NCBI GenBank assembly: GCA_902538225.1
Contig: CACBEF010000009.1
Span: 1-37,173 of the forward strand
Source of the DNA: an uncultured Prochlorococcus sp.
Lineage (GTDB): Bacteria; Cyanobacteriota; Cyanobacteriia; PCC-6307; Cyanobiaceae
Direction of reading: 5' to 3'
DNA length: 37,173 bases
The notes under the pieces were generated by a model. It saw only the letters and a list, made by a program, of their open reading frames with translations. It was not told the DNA's origin and searched no databases. The translations under genes and the position numbers were made by a program. How positions within the stretch are numbered: the stretch's first letter is position 1; every line of letters begins with the position of its first letter. Shown piece by piece: positions 18,674 to 29,107 of this stretch.

Positions 18674-20983
18674 ATGTCCAAGGCAGCTGCAAATTCAAAA
18701 GAAAAAAACGAAATTGAAGTTTCCAAAACTATTTTGCCTGAAAATAAAAAATATGAAAGTGAATCTTTGAATTATCAAATAAAAATTCCCGATTGGCTTC
18801 TAAAAGATATTCATAATTTTGAAAAATCAAATAAAGATAATGATGAGAATCAAAACCTTATAGTAAAGGCTTTTAAACTTGCGTATAAAGCTCATGATGG
18901 ACAATTCCGCGCGAGTGGCGAGCCATACATTATCCACCCTATTGCTGTTGCAAATCTCCTTAAAGAAATAGGTGCTGGTTCATCTGTTATTGCTGCAGGC
19001 CTTTTACATGATGTTGTTGAAGATACTGGCATTGATTTATCCGAAATAGAAACAAATTTTGGATTAGAAGTAAAAATACTTGTAGAAGGTGTAACAAAAT
19101 TAGGAGGCATTCACTTTAACAACAGGACTGAAGCACAAGCTGAAAATCTTAGGAAAATGTTTTTGGCTATGGCCAGCGATATAAGAGTTGTCTTAGTAAA
19201 ACTTGCAGATCGACTTCATAACATGAGAACAATTGAATGGCTAAATGATGAGAAAAAACTAAGAATAGCGAGAGAGACAAGAGAGATTTATGCACCATTA
19301 GCTAATCGACTAGGAATAAATAGATTTAAATGGGAATTAGAAGATTTAGCTTTTAAATTCCTAGAGCCTAAAGAATATCAAGATCTTAAAGATCAAATCG
19401 CTGTTAAAAGAAGTGATAGAGAAAAAAGATTAAAAGTAACTTTGAATCTTATGAAGGAAAACTTGGTTTTGGCAGGTTTGAAAAATTTTGAAATAACAGG
19501 AAGGCCAAAACATCTTTATGGCATCTGGAGCAAAATGGAAAGACAGCAAAAGCATTTTCACGAGATTTATGATGTTGCTGCCCTAAGAATTATTGTGGAC
19601 AATTCAGATAGTTGTTACAGAGCTTTAGCAGTTGTTCATGATACTTTCAAACCAATTCCAGGTAGATTTAAAGACTATATTGGATTACCAAAACCCAATG
19701 GATACCAGTCCTTACACACTTCTGTGATTGGGAGACATCGACCTATTGAAGTTCAAATTAGAACTACTTCCATGCATCAAATTGCTGAATATGGTATTGC
19801 CGCTCATTGGCAATACAAAGAGGGTGGTTCTCCTGCTAAAAGTAATGCCGAGAGATTTAATTGGCTAAGACAATTAGTAGAATGGCAACAAGAGGGTAAT
19901 AAAGGGGATCATAATGATTATTTAGCTTCAATTAAAGAAGATTTATTTGATGAAGAAGTATTTGTGATAACTCCAAAAGGAGATGTTGTTGGTTTAAGAA
20001 AAGGATCTACCGCGATAGATTTCGCCTATAGAATTCATTCTGAAGTTGGAAATCACTGTAATGGAATAAGAATTAATGAAAAGCTTTCTCCATTATCTAC
20101 AGCACTTCAAAATGGTGACTTCATAGAAATTTTGACAAGTAATAATGCCAATCCAAGCTTGGATTGGCTGAACTTTGTAGTTACGCCAACTGCTAAAAAT
20201 AGAATCCGCCAATGGTATAAGAAAAGCCATCGTGATGAAACGATTAAAAGAGGTAGAGATTTACTTGAAAAAGAAGTAGGTCGAAAAGGTTTTGAAGCAT
20301 TACTTTCTAGTGAAGCAATGAAAAAAGTTGCAAATCGATGCAACTTAAAAACTACTGAAGACCTTCTTGCATCTCTTGGTTTTGGTGGTTTAACTTTGCA
20401 TCAAGTATTAAACAGACTAAGAGAAGAAATAAAATTACAGACAGAAGATGTAAAAAATGATTCTGAATCTGAAATAGCAAAATCTCTTAAAAGTAATAGT
20501 AATTTATCCACTAATAAATCTAATGCCGCAGCTAAATCACCAATTTCCGGGATAGAAGGTCTTGATTACAGAATAGGTAAATGCTGTACCCCACTTCCAG
20601 GCGAGGATATTATCGGAACAGTGTCGCTCGGCAACCATGGGATAACCATACATAGGGAAGATTGTGAAAACGTAATACCAATTCCAATAGAGAGAAGATT
20701 ACCTGTTGGTTGGAATCAAGATAATAAAACTGGCGATAATAAGTTTCCAATTCAGCTACGAATAGAAGTAATTGATAGAGTTGGAGTTCTTAAAGATATT
20801 CTTATGCGGTTATCTGATAAAGGTATAAACGTTAGCGATGCCAATGTTAAAACTGCTTATGGTAAACCAGCTATTATAAATCTTTGTGTAGGTCTTGAAA
20901 GTTATAATCAACTTCATAAAACAATCGAACAAATTAAATCAATGGCAGATGTTTTAGATATTGCCAGAGTTGGACAAAGTTAA
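18674..20983 (+). CDS. rel: Bifunctional (p)ppGpp synthetase/hydrolase (Rel/SpoT)
   Basis: 769 residues, long-RSH architecture. The HD hydrolase domain (about 60-210) keeps RASGEPYIIHP and the His112-Asp113 pair of HDVVEDT. The synthetase domain (about 270-390) has YDVAALRIIV and RFKDYI (331-336) followed by PKPNGYQSLHT. RFKD is the RXKD motif of bifunctional enzymes; RelA-type synthetases have EXDD. A TGS domain begins near 429 (VFVITPKGDVVGLRKGST), a helical and zinc-finger-like CC segment lies near YRIGKCCTPLPGEDI, and a C-terminal ACT domain covers about 694-769. It sets the alarmone level in response to starvation or darkness. It appears to be the only RSH enzyme in the window. Confidence 0.96.
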   Translation: MSKAAANSKEKNEIEVSKTILPENKKYESESLNYQIKIPDWLLKDIHNFEKSNKDNDENQNLIVKAFKLAYKAHDGQFRASGEPYIIHPIAVANLLKEIGAGSSVIAAGLLHDVVEDTGIDLSEIETNFGLEVKILVEGVTKLGGIHFNNRTEAQAENLRKMFLAMASDIRVVLVKLADRLHNMRTIEWLNDEKKLRIARETREIYAPLANRLGINRFKWELEDLAFKFLEPKEYQDLKDQIAVKRSDREKRLKVTLNLMKENLVLAGLKNFEITGRPKHLYGIWSKMERQQKHFHEIYDVAALRIIVDNSDSCYRALAVVHDTFKPIPGRFKDYIGLPKPNGYQSLHTSVIGRHRPIEVQIRTTSMHQIAEYGIAAHWQYKEGGSPAKSNAERFNWLRQLVEWQQEGNKGDHNDYLASIKEDLFDEEVFVITPKGDVVGLRKGSTAIDFAYRIHSEVGNHCNGIRINEKLSPLSTALQNGDFIEILTSNNANPSLDWLNFVVTPTAKNRIRQWYKKSHRDETIKRGRDLLEKEVGRKGFEALLSSEAMKKVANRCNLKTTEDLLASLGFGGLTLHQVLNRLREEIKLQTEDVKNDSESEIAKSLKSNSNLSTNKSNAAAKSPISGIEGLDYRIGKCCTPLPGEDIIGTVSLGNHGITIHREDCENVIPIPIERRLPVGWNQDNKTGDNKFPIQLRIEVIDRVGVLKDILMRLSDKGINVSDANVKTAYGKPAIINLCVGLESYNQLHKTIEQIKSMADVLDIARVGQS

Positions 20984-21001
20984 TTTTAAAATCAGATCAA
21001 T

Positions 21002-21445
21002 CTATCTTTTACTTTTTAACTTGTAGATAAAGAAAACAATACTTCCGCAAATTAAAGCTAATAAAATACCTACACAAGATGAACCTAAGAGTAATTTTAG
21101 GGAAAAAATTCTACCTTGTTTCCATAAGTCATCAATAACTAAACTTTTTTCAAGAATTTCATTAGAAGAATTATTTAAAAAAATCGAACCAACTTTATAG
21201 TTAAAATAATAAAGTGGAATATAAGTAAAAGGGTTGCTGATCCAGGTACCGATTGCAGCTAGAACAATATTTCCCTTAGCTACTTTCGCAAAAAATACCC
21301 CTATTAGAGTCTGAAACCCAAAAAAAGGAAAGCAGCCACTAAATACCCCTATAGCTAAACCTTTAGCATTAAAGAAAGGACTTCCATTCTGATTCCTAAA
21401 TAATGATAGAATTTTCTTATAGGTAATATCTCTTTTAAATTTCAT
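21002..21445 (-). CDS. DUF2062 family membrane protein
   Basis: 147 residues. It matches the DUF2062 pattern: a hydrophobic segment with GVFSGCFPFFGFQTLIG, then AAIGTWISNPFTYIPLYYF, then a C-terminal transmembrane helix (about 115-140) ending in a basic tail (KLKSKR). Three or so membrane segments suggest an integral inner-membrane protein. The biochemical function of the family is not established. It ends 18 bases from the stop of the opposing rel gene and is divergent from mnmE across 66 bases. Confidence 0.85.
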   Translation of the reverse strand: MKFKRDITYKKILSLFRNQNGSPFFNAKGLAIGVFSGCFPFFGFQTLIGVFFAKVAKGNIVLAAIGTWISNPFTYIPLYYFNYKVGSIFLNNSSNEILEKSLVIDDLWKQGRIFSLKLLLGSSCVGILLALICGSIVFFIYKLKSKR

Positions 21446-21511
21446 TCAGAAAGAAAATTTCAAAATTAAATTCTTGATAATCTTACTTAATTATCCATAA
21501 CAAAGCGAGAG

Positions 21512-22894
21512 ATGGATTCGATAGTTACTACAGAAGATACGATAGCCGCAATTGCTTCAGCTATAAGTATAGGGAAAGGAGGTGTTGCGATAATAAGAGT
21601 ATCAGGGAAAGACTCAATAAATTCTTGCAAAAAGATTGTTCAAACTAAATCTAAATATGCATGGGAATCGCATAGAGTTTTTCATGGTTTTATTCAGGAA
21701 AATAAACAAAATAAATTTATAGATGAGGTTTTAATTTTAGTTATGAAATCACCAAATAGCTTCACAGGAGAGGACGTAGTTGAACTTCATTGCCATGGAG
21801 GAATTATCCTAGTAAATAAAGTTCTAAAGAGATTATTATCTAGTAACTCTAGAGTTAGACTTGCAAACCCAGGAGAATTTAGTCAAAGAGCTTTTCTTAA
21901 TGGAAAAATAGACCTTACTCAAGCCGAGTCGATTAATCAATTAATTAATGCAAGCAATACCAGATCAGCAGAGTTAGCTTTTAGTGGGGTTCAAGGGAAA
22001 ATAAAGAAAAGAATTAATGATATTAAAAATGACCTTATAAATCAACTTTGCGAAATAGAAGCGAGAGTTGATTTTGAAGAAGACTTCACAGATTTTGATT
22101 ACACCAAATATCTAAAAAACATTAAAAAAGTAAAAGAAAAAATAGAATTACTAATAGAAAATTCAAAAAGAAATTCATATATTCACAATGGAATATCTAT
22201 TGCGCTTATAGGCAAAACAAATGTTGGTAAAAGCTCTTTACTAAATTTGCTTGCAAAAAAAGAGAAAGCAATCGTAACTAATATTCCTGGAACAACTAGA
22301 GATGTTATTGAAGTTAATTTAACTATTAATGATATTCCCATGAAAATAATTGATACTGCAGGCATAAGAGAAACAGATGAACAAATTGAAAGTATTGGAA
22401 TTAAAAAAAGTTTTGAAAAAATTAAAGAGTCAGATTTTATAATTTATATTTATAGTCTAGAAGAAGGATTTAATGAAGAAGACAAAAAAATAATACAAGA
22501 AATCCCCAAAGAAAAATTAATTACTATTTTGGGCAATAAAAAAGATTTAATTGATTGCAAAAATATTAATTCAAATGAGTTAAAAAACACAATTCTTATG
22601 AGCATTAAGAATAATGATGGTGAAAGATTATTAATCGAAACAATCATAAAAAAATGCGGAATAAAACAAGTAGAAAATATCGATATATTTTTAAATGAAA
22701 GACATCTAACAAATTTGTCTGCTTGCCTATCTAATTTAAATGACACTGATGAAATAATTAAAAATAAATTGCCATTTGATTTTTTATCAATAGAACTAAG
22801 AGATGGAATTCAAAACTTATCTAAAATAACTGGTCAAGAATTAACAGAGGAACTTCTAGGTAATATTTTTTCTAAGTTTTGTATTGGTAAATAA
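21512..22894 (+). CDS. mnmE: tRNA modification GTPase MnmE (TrmE)
   Basis: 460 residues. The N-terminal tetrahydrofolate-binding domain (about 1-120) begins [25 protein letters not shown] helical domain carries the inserted G domain (about 225-380), with G1 GKTNVGKS (234-241), G2/G3 TTRDVIE and DTAGIRET, and G4 NKKD. The C-terminus ends FCIGK, the conserved C(I/L)GK motif with the functional Cys. MnmE works with MnmG to add carboxymethylaminomethyl to U34 of certain tRNAs. mnmG is not in this window. An 82-base AT-rich spacer separates it from nadC. Confidence 0.97.
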   Translation: MDSIVTTEDTIAAIASAISIGKGGVAIIRVSGKDSINSCKKIVQTKSKYAWESHRVFHGFIQENKQNKFIDEVLILVMKSPNSFTGEDVVELHCHGGIILVNKVLKRLLSSNSRVRLANPGEFSQRAFLNGKIDLTQAESINQLINASNTRSAELAFSGVQGKIKKRINDIKNDLINQLCEIEARVDFEEDFTDFDYTKYLKNIKKVKEKIELLIENSKRNSYIHNGISIALIGKTNVGKSSLLNLLAKKEKAIVTNIPGTTRDVIEVNLTINDIPMKIIDTAGIRETDEQIESIGIKKSFEKIKESDFIIYIYSLEEGFNEEDKKIIQEIPKEKLITILGNKKDLIDCKNINSNELKNTILMSIKNNDGERLLIETIIKKCGIKQVENIDIFLNERHLTNLSACLSNLNDTDEIIKNKLPFDFLSIELRDGIQNLSKITGQELTEELLGNIFSKFCIGK

Positions 22895-22976
22895 ATTTGA
22901 GTTAAATTACATAGTGATATATAGTTAATTCTCTAACTTCAGTTGAATTTTTATTTATTAATTATTTTTTAGTTTA

Positions 22977-23843
22977 GTGGATTTAAATACTCCAATAATA
23001 AGTAAGATCATTGATAATTGGATCGATGAAGATATAGGTAGGGGAGATCTTACAAGTCCTTCTATTACAGCAGATAATGGTAATGCATATTGGATTGCAA
23101 AAGAAGGTGGAATATTTTGTGGTGTAGAAATCATAAAAGAAATTTTTAAAAAAATTGATTTAAAAATCAGTTCAAAGTTTAATATCTCTGATGGAGATCA
23201 ATTTGTTAAAGATCAAAAACTCCTGGAAATATATGGACCTTCAAAAAGTTTGCTAGCTAGTGAAAGAATAGGCTTAAATATAGCAATGCATTTATGTGGA
23301 ATATCAACATATACTAATAATCTTGTAAATAAGTTAGAAGGTACAAATATAAAATTAGCAGATACTAGGAAAACTACTCCTGGCTTAAGAATATTTGAAA
23401 AATATGCATTCAAATGCGGAGGAGGAGTGAATCATAGAATGGGATTATACGATGCAGCTATGATAAAAGAAAATCACATTGCATGGACAGATAATCTTAA
23501 TAATGCAGTAAAAAAAATTCGACTAAATTCGCCTTTTACAACTCATATTATAATTGAAGCTGAAAATATCGAACAGGCAAAAGAAGCAGTATTGGCTGGA
23601 GCAGATAGTGTCTTATTGGACGAATTTAGCCCTGAAATAATCAAAAAAAACGTTCAAGAATTAAGGGATTTATCAATGAATAGCATAAAAAAAGAAGTCA
23701 ATCAAAATTTGATAATAGAGGTTTCTGGAATAAACCCTGAAGAAATTAGTAAATATATAATAAAAGGTATTGATTTAATTTCAACAAGTTCTGCAATTAC
23801 CAAAAGTAATTGGATTGATTTAAGTATGCGTTATATTAATTAA
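22977..23843 (+). CDS. nadC: Quinolinate phosphoribosyltransferase (nicotinate-nucleotide pyrophosphorylase, carboxylating)
   Basis: 288 residues, the usual length. It condenses quinolinate with PRPP to nicotinate mononucleotide in de novo NAD synthesis, releasing CO2. Conserved features are DEDIGRGDLTS-type residues near the N-terminus, the SERIGLNIAMHLCGIST segment, DTRKTTPGLR and KCGGGVNHRMGLYDAAMIKENHI in the active site, and VLLDEFSP and EVSGIN in the barrel. The start is GTG at 22977, since the conserved N-terminal helix follows directly and no ATG lies between. argS begins 27 bases after its stop. Confidence 0.95.
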   Translation: MDLNTPIISKIIDNWIDEDIGRGDLTSPSITADNGNAYWIAKEGGIFCGVEIIKEIFKKIDLKISSKFNISDGDQFVKDQKLLEIYGPSKSLLASERIGLNIAMHLCGISTYTNNLVNKLEGTNIKLADTRKTTPGLRIFEKYAFKCGGGVNHRMGLYDAAMIKENHIAWTDNLNNAVKKIRLNSPFTTHIIIEAENIEQAKEAVLAGADSVLLDEFSPEIIKKNVQELRDLSMNSIKKEVNQNLIIEVSGINPEEISKYIIKGIDLISTSSAITKSNWIDLSMRYIN

Positions 23844-23870
23844 TTATATAGATAAATAATTGAATAATTA

Positions 23871-25685
23871 ATGCTAATCATTTTTAAAGAATTAACAAAA
23901 CAATTTGAACAATCTCTTTTAGATAGTCTTGAAAAAAATGATAAAAAAGGAGAATTCGACAATCTTAGAAAAAATTTAGTTACACAATCATCAAAAGAAG
24001 AGTTTGGTGATTATCAATGTAATGTTTGTCTAAGTTTATCTAAAATATATAAAAAGAAACCAAGAGAGATCTCTGATGATTTTGTTAATCTTTTAAATAA
24101 AAATAAAAGTATATCAAAATTATGCAAAAGTCTAGAAATAGCAGGCCCTGGATTTATAAATATAAAATTAAAAGATGAAGTTCTAATAAATGAAATCAAA
24201 TCAAATATTCAATGCCATAGGTCTGGCATACCTCTAATTAAAAAAGATTTAGATAGTGGTTTGTCTAAAAAAGTTATTGTAGATTTTTCAAGTCCTAATA
24301 TTGCTAAAGAAATGCATGTAGGGCATTTAAGATCAACAATAATAGGTGACTCAATATCTAGAATTTTCGAGTTAAGAGGTTATCAAGTATTAAGACTCAA
24401 TCATATTGGTGATTGGGGAACACAATTTGGAATGCTTATTACTCAGCTCAAAGATTTATATTCAAATGATCTAAAAGAAATAGGAAAGATCAAGATAAGT
24501 GATTTAGTTGAATTTTATAAAGCATCAAAAAAAAGATTTGATAATGAATTTGAATTCCAACAAAGATCTAGGGAGGAAGTAGTAAAGTTACAAAGTGGAG
24601 ATAGTAAATCGATCCAAGCCTGGAAATTGTTATGTAATCAATCGAGAAAGGAATTTGATGAAATCTATAAAAATTTAAAAATAAAAATAAAAGAAAGAGG
24701 TGAATCTTTTTATAATCCATTTTTAAATTCAGTTATTGAGGATTTGAAGTTTAAAAAAATACTCATAGAAGATCAAGGAGCTAAATGTGTATTTTTAGAC
24801 GGGATGACTAATAAAGAAGGCAAACCTTTACCGCTAATTGTTCAAAAAAAAGATGGCGGTTTTAATTATGCCACTACGGATCTTGCTGCTATAAGATACA
24901 GATTCAATAAAGCGCCTAATGGGGATGATGCTTCAAGAATTATTTATGTAACTGATCATGGACAAGCAAATCATTTTGCTGGAGTTTTTCAAGTTGCAAA
25001 AAAAGCAAAATGGATCCCAGATAATTGTCAAGTAGACCATGTCCCTTTTGGGTTAGTTCAAGGAATTGATGGCAAAAAACTAAAGACAAGAGAAGGTGAA
25101 ACAATACGTCTAAAAGATTTATTAAATGAAGCGGTTAGAAGAGCAAAAGAAGATTTATTGAAAAGATTAAAAGATGAAGATCGTTACGAGACAGATGAGT
25201 TTATTGCAAATACTTCAAGAATTATTGGATTAGGAGCTGTTAAGTATGCAGATTTAAGTCAAAATAGGATTACTAATTATCAATTTAGTTTTGATAAAAT
25301 GCTTTCCCTTAATGGAAATACTGCTCCTTATTTGCTATACACACTTGTAAGAATTTCAGGAATTAAAAGAAAAAATGATTTTGTTTATGACTCTAAAGAT
25401 TTTCAGTACATAAATTATGAACATAAATCTGAGTGGAAACTCATCAGAAAATTACTTAAGTTGGATGAAGTCATAATTTCTATTGAAAAAGACTTAATGC
25501 CAAATAGACTATGCAATTATCTGTTCGAGCTATGTCAGACTTTTAATAGATTCTATGATCAAGTTCCAATCCTCAAAGAAGAAAAAAATATAAAAATTTC
25601 TAGACTTAATTTATGTGACCTAACTGCAAAAACACTAAAATTAAGCTTAGAACTTTTAGGAATTGAAACTTTAGAAAGAATGTAA
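23871..25685 (+). CDS. argS: Arginyl-tRNA synthetase
   Basis: 604 residues of a class I synthetase. The N-terminal additional domain (about 1-110) recognises the tRNA D-loop. The Rossmann core has the HIGH-type motif HVGH (149-152) inside [32 protein letters not shown] and [11 protein letters not shown] are family signatures. The KMSKS loop is relaxed to a KLKTREG-type sequence, as in many ArgRS. The C-terminal helical anticodon-binding domain ends [10 protein letters not shown], with the terminal Met typical of this enzyme. Its TAA stop shares one base with the ATG of hisC, so the two are probably translationally coupled although functionally unrelated. Confidence 0.97.
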   Translation: MLIIFKELTKQFEQSLLDSLEKNDKKGEFDNLRKNLVTQSSKEEFGDYQCNVCLSLSKIYKKKPREISDDFVNLLNKNKSISKLCKSLEIAGPGFINIKLKDEVLINEIKSNIQCHRSGIPLIKKDLDSGLSKKVIVDFSSPNIAKEMHVGHLRSTIIGDSISRIFELRGYQVLRLNHIGDWGTQFGMLITQLKDLYSNDLKEIGKIKISDLVEFYKASKKRFDNEFEFQQRSREEVVKLQSGDSKSIQAWKLLCNQSRKEFDEIYKNLKIKIKERGESFYNPFLNSVIEDLKFKKILIEDQGAKCVFLDGMTNKEGKPLPLIVQKKDGGFNYATTDLAAIRYRFNKAPNGDDASRIIYVTDHGQANHFAGVFQVAKKAKWIPDNCQVDHVPFGLVQGIDGKKLKTREGETIRLKDLLNEAVRRAKEDLLKRLKDEDRYETDEFIANTSRIIGLGAVKYADLSQNRITNYQFSFDKMLSLNGNTAPYLLYTLVRISGIKRKNDFVYDSKDFQYINYEHKSEWKLIRKLLKLDEVIISIEKDLMPNRLCNYLFELCQTFNRFYDQVPILKEEKNIKISRLNLCDLTAKTLKLSLELLGIETLERM

Positions 25686-26794
25686 TGAATAATTTTGATC
25701 AATTAAATAATCTTTTCCCAAAACCAAGAGAAGAAATAATAAATATGCAGTCTTACTCTGCACCTCTAGAAAATAGAAGAAATTTACTCCGCTTAGACTT
25801 TAATGAAAATACATTAGGTCCTAGTCCTAAAGTTTTAGAGGCATTACAAGCGATAAAATTAGATGAGATTTCAATTTATCCAGAATATAATTTTTTAAAA
25901 AAATTTTTATGTGATAAATATCTTGATTCAAGAAAATTTGGTAATGATGAAATCGGAATTTTCAATGGAGCAGATGCAGCAATAAATGCGATTTTCAATT
26001 GCTTTGGAGAAAAAGATCAAATATTTCTAACCACAAATCCAACTTTTGGTTACTATTCTCCTTGTGCAGAAATGCGAGGAATGAAAAAAATAAGTTGTTC
26101 TTACATTGGAGAAAATTTTTTATTCCCAATCAAAGAATTTAGGGAAAAAATAACAAAGCATAATCCAAAGTTAATATTTATTTGCAATCCAAATAATCCA
26201 ACAGGAACCGTTCTAAGCTCTCAAGAAATAATTAACTTAGCTAATATAAATCACGATTCATTAATAATTATTGATGAACTATACGAAAAATTTAATGGAG
26301 ATAGTCTTCTTGAATCAATAGATTTTGAAAAGAATAACAATATACTAATAATCCAATCTCTTTCAAAAACTGCAGGTTTAGCTGGTTTAAGAATAGGTTT
26401 TACTTTTGGCAATAAAAGTTTAATTCAGTTCATTAATAAAGTTACAGGACCATATGATGTAAATAGCTTTGCTATAACAGCAGCATTAGCAGCACTTAAA
26501 GACAAATCATATATTGATAATTATGTTTTAGAAGTAAAAAAGGCGAGGGAATGGATTTTAAATAAATTTAAATCAACAAAAATCAGAACTCACTTTAGTG
26601 GAGGTAATTATTTCTTAATTTGGCCAAAAAAAGATCCTAAAATCTTAATACAACAGATGAGAGAAAAAGGAATTCTTATTAGAAGTATGGAAAACAAAAA
26701 AGATATTGGTAATTCAATAAGGGTTAGTATTGGAACTAAAGAACAAATGATTTTTTTCTGGGACAATTACAAGATCTTAGATACAATAAATTAA
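25685..26794 (+). CDS. hisC: Histidinol-phosphate aminotransferase
   Basis: 369 residues, fold-type I PLP enzyme that converts imidazole-acetol phosphate and glutamate to histidinol phosphate in histidine synthesis. Family marks are LDFNENTLGPSPKV near the N-terminus, IFNGADAAINAIF, the NPNNPTGTV loop, IIIDELYEKF with the PLP-ring Asp, and Lys228 in LSKTAGLAGLRIGF as the Schiff-base residue. The C-terminal GILIRSM and IRVSIGTKEQ complete the site. It lacks the HGGN motif of the CobD-like paralog at 10820, which supports the separate assignments. It overlaps argS by one base and the opposing metallo-beta-lactamase-fold gene by four. Confidence 0.88.
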   Translation: MNNFDQLNNLFPKPREEIINMQSYSAPLENRRNLLRLDFNENTLGPSPKVLEALQAIKLDEISIYPEYNFLKKFLCDKYLDSRKFGNDEIGIFNGADAAINAIFNCFGEKDQIFLTTNPTFGYYSPCAEMRGMKKISCSYIGENFLFPIKEFREKITKHNPKLIFICNPNNPTGTVLSSQEIINLANINHDSLIIIDELYEKFNGDSLLESIDFEKNNNILIIQSLSKTAGLAGLRIGFTFGNKSLIQFINKVTGPYDVNSFAITAALAALKDKSYIDNYVLEVKKAREWILNKFKSTKIRTHFSGGNYFLIWPKKDPKILIQQMREKGILIRSMENKKDIGNSIRVSIGTKEQMIFFWDNYKILDTIN

Positions 26795-27516
26795 TTACTG
26801 AAAATATAAATTGTATTTTGATCGATTCTTTTAGGTTTTATTTGAAAATCTTTTCCTACATATTTTACTTTAAAATCTTCCATATTTTCGATAAATAAAT
26901 CAGCATTTGAGAAATCACATTCTTTATTAATTTGTTTGCCACGTTCAAAGTGAACAGGAATAACTACGTTAGGTTTTAAGATATTAACTATTCTTGAAGC
27001 TTCTTTCCCATTGTAAGATTTTATTCCTCCTCCAATTGAAATAAATAAGATATCTGGACGAGACAAAATAATTTGACTATTTATATCAATATCACCAGCT
27101 GCTCCTCCCATATGAACAATTTTAAGATCATTCTGCTCCCAACTCCAAACAGTTGCCATCCCAAATCTTCTTCCATCTACTCTGTCATGTGGTACAGAAA
27201 TTCCATTTAATATAATATCCTCAAATTGATAGATTCCTGGCTCAACAAACATTAATTGATCATTAGGGTTATGTCCTTCATCTGGAAGCCTAGAACTAGC
27301 CAAAATAAAATCTACGTTAACTTCTTTTGGCTCCTTTAAATTACTTGCACAACCTATTGATTTAAAGGGATTTATAAGAATAGATTTATCTGCACTATTA
27401 ATTAAAAAACTACTATGTCCCAAACTTTTTATTACTAAATTCCTTGCCAATAATGAAGTAGGTAAAAAAGAGCTAACTAATATCAAAAATAAAAAGTTTT
27501 TAATTTGAGAAATCAT
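26791..27516 (-). CDS. Exported metallo-beta-lactamase-fold protein with degenerate metal site
   Basis: 241 residues. A signal peptide is evident: hydrophobic core 8-18 and a likely cut after TSLLA (residue 24). The rest resembles the UPF0173/YtkL-like branch of metallo-beta-lactamase-fold hydrolases, with LGHSSFLI (33-39), ISVPHD (107-111, His110), IVHMGG (133-138) and VIPVHF (185-190, His189). The zinc motif HxHxDH that should follow VDFILA is absent; that place reads SSRLPDEGHN (74-83). The usual Asp of the GD motif after His135 is also missing. It is therefore probably inactive as a classic hydrolase or uses another metal arrangement. Function is unknown. It is last in a minus-strand run after trpG, 20 bases downstream of it. 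Confidence 0.75.
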   Translation of the reverse strand: MISQIKNFLFLILVSSFLPTSLLARNLVIKSLGHSSFLINSADKSILINPFKSIGCASNLKEPKEVNVDFILASSRLPDEGHNPNDQLMFVEPGIYQFEDIILNGISVPHDRVDGRRFGMATVWSWEQNDLKIVHMGGAAGDIDINSQIILSRPDILFISIGGGIKSYNGKEASRIVNILKPNVVIPVHFERGKQINKECDFSNADLFIENMEDFKVKYVGKDFQIKPKRIDQNTIYIFSN

Positions 27517-27536
27517 AATATTAAATTTTTTTTATT

Positions 27537-28133
27537 TTACATTTTTTGAGCCATTTTTAGAAAATTACTAATTAATTTATGACCAAATTGCGTCAACACA
27601 CTTTCAGGATGAAACTGTACCCCATGTAAATGTTTATATTCTTTGTGAGAGATAGCCATAATAGTTGAGTCTTCTAAAGTCGCAGTTATGTCAAAACAAG
27701 ATGGTAAAGAACTTGAATCAACTATAAGACTATGGTATCTAGTCGCCACAAACGGAGTTTCTATATCTTTAAACAATCCTTTTTGATTATGAAATATTTT
27801 GGATGTCTTGCCATGCATAAGTTCTTTACCAACTATAACCTTACCTCCAAAAGCTTGAGCCAAAGCCTGATGACCTAAACAAACTCCCAATGTCGGAATA
27901 TTTTTAGATAATTTTTTTAGTATTGGCAGACAAATTCCAGATTGATCTGGATTACCTGGACCTGGAGATAATAGAATTCCACTAGGATTTAGTTTGATAA
28001 TTTCTTCTAAAGTAATTTCATCATTTCTTTTAACTATTAATTCTTTAGTTATTTCATGCTCAACTGAAAGTTCTCCTAAATATTGAACAAGGTTATAAGT
28101 AAAACTATCGTAATTATCAATAACAAGAAACAT
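27537..28133 (-). CDS. trpG: Anthranilate synthase component II / PabA-type glutamine amidotransferase
   Basis: 198 residues, class I glutamine amidotransferase. It supplies ammonia from glutamine to the chorismate-using partner, TrpE for tryptophan or PabB for folate. The N-terminus VIDNYDSFTYNLVQYLGEL is diagnostic. The oxyanion region is LLSPGPGNPDQSG, and the triad is Cys85 in LGVCLGHQALAQAFGG with His175 and Glu177 in QFHPESVLTQFG. Many bacteria use one such subunit for both pathways, so trpG versus pabA cannot be settled here. No trpE or pabB is in the window. It lies 12 bases after dgkA in the prfB-led minus-strand cluster. Confidence 0.92.
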   Translation of the reverse strand: MFLVIDNYDSFTYNLVQYLGELSVEHEITKELIVKRNDEITLEEIIKLNPSGILLSPGPGNPDQSGICLPILKKLSKNIPTLGVCLGHQALAQAFGGKVIVGKELMHGKTSKIFHNQKGLFKDIETPFVATRYHSLIVDSSSLPSCFDITATLEDSTIMAISHKEYKHLHGVQFHPESVLTQFGHKLISNFLKMAQKM

Positions 28134-28145
28134 ATTTATATGGAT

Positions 28146-28556
28146 TTAAAATAACAACTTTATTTGAGGAACAAAGATATATACAGCAATAATAACAGAA
28201 TTAATGGAAGCTAATAATACTGCTCCTGCAGAAGTATCTTTTGAAATTTTAGCCAAAATACTAAATTCTTTTTTCACTACTAAATCAACGATTGATTCAA
28301 TAGATGTATTTAATATTTCTAATATTAAAACAGGCATAATTGATGCAATCAAAATTACATAATTACTTAGACTAATTTTGAGTAAAAAACCAATTATTAA
28401 AATTGTAAATGCAAAAATTAATTGAATTTTAAAATTTCTTGAAGTTTTTAATACGTAACTAATTCCACTGAAAGCATACTTAAAACTTATAAATACATTA
28501 CTAGAAGTTTTGTATGATTCTTTTCTATTTTCTAAATAGTTTATTTTTTTTTTCAT
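28146..28556 (-). CDS. dgkA: Diacylglycerol/undecaprenol kinase, DgkA family
   Basis: 136 residues of a small integral-membrane kinase. After a polar N-terminus of about 25 residues, the region FISFKYAFSGISYVLKTSRNFKIQ leads into three predicted transmembrane helices (about 47-65, 70-88, 110-132). The family motif lies at about 79-92: LILEILNTSIESIVD, with the Glu and Asn that bind Mg-ATP and substrate. Members phosphorylate diacylglycerol, or undecaprenol in Gram-positive homologues; which applies here is not clear from sequence. It follows ybeY by 6 bases, a pairing common in many bacteria. Confidence 0.93.
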   Translation of the reverse strand: MKKKINYLENRKESYKTSSNVFISFKYAFSGISYVLKTSRNFKIQLIFAFTILIIGFLLKISLSNYVILIASIMPVLILEILNTSIESIVDLVVKKEFSILAKISKDTSAGAVLLASINSVIIAVYIFVPQIKLLF

Positions 28557-28562
28557 TGATTT

Positions 28563-29105
28563 TTAATCTAATCGAGTAATTAAATATTCTTGAAAATTTA
28601 ACATATTTTCCAAATCATGCTCATTATTATGTTCCCAACCCAAAAGATGTAAAAATCCATGACTAGCCAACCAGATCATCTCTCTATAGATTGAATGTTT
28701 ATATTCATAAGATTGTTCAAGTGCCATCTCTAATGATATAAATATATCTCCCAACTCTATGTGATCTAAATTATTTAGAGATTCATCAGAAATAATTGGA
28801 AAAGATAGAACATCAGTGGAACCATTTTTTTGCATCCACTTCTTATTCAAAGAAGCAATTTCTTGATTAGATATTATTTGTAATCCTAATGAAAAAGATT
28901 TTTTTTCAAAAAAATAATTTGGCAATTCATAATCCTCTTTTTTTAATATTGCATTTATCCAAGATAAAAAAACTTTCTCCCAAAAAATAGATTCAAAAAT
29001 AAGCTTAGTTTTATTATCTTTTAACTTATTTGAAAATTGAGAAAAATCATTACATTGAAAAACCAAATCTAAATTTATTTCAGAAATAATTTCTTTTTCA
29101 TACAT
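28563..29105 (-). CDS. ybeY: Endoribonuclease YbeY, 16S rRNA maturation factor
   Basis: 180 residues. The single-zinc site is intact in [14 protein letters not shown]: His149, His153 and His159, the HxxxHxxxxxH pattern. The upstream [15 protein letters not shown] and STDVLSFPI segments are typical. YbeY takes part in 16S rRNA 3'-end processing and 70S ribosome quality control. The protein is about 25 residues longer at the N-terminus than the E. coli one. The start ATG at 29105 sits 2 bases after the DUF3285-like gene, and no internal start has better support. Confidence 0.95.
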   Translation of the reverse strand: MYEKEIISEINLDLVFQCNDFSQFSNKLKDNKTKLIFESIFWEKVFLSWINAILKKEDYELPNYFFEKKSFSLGLQIISNQEIASLNKKWMQKNGSTDVLSFPIISDESLNNLDHIELGDIFISLEMALEQSYEYKHSIYREMIWLASHGFLHLLGWEHNNEHDLENMLNFQEYLITRLD

Positions 29106-29107
29106 TT

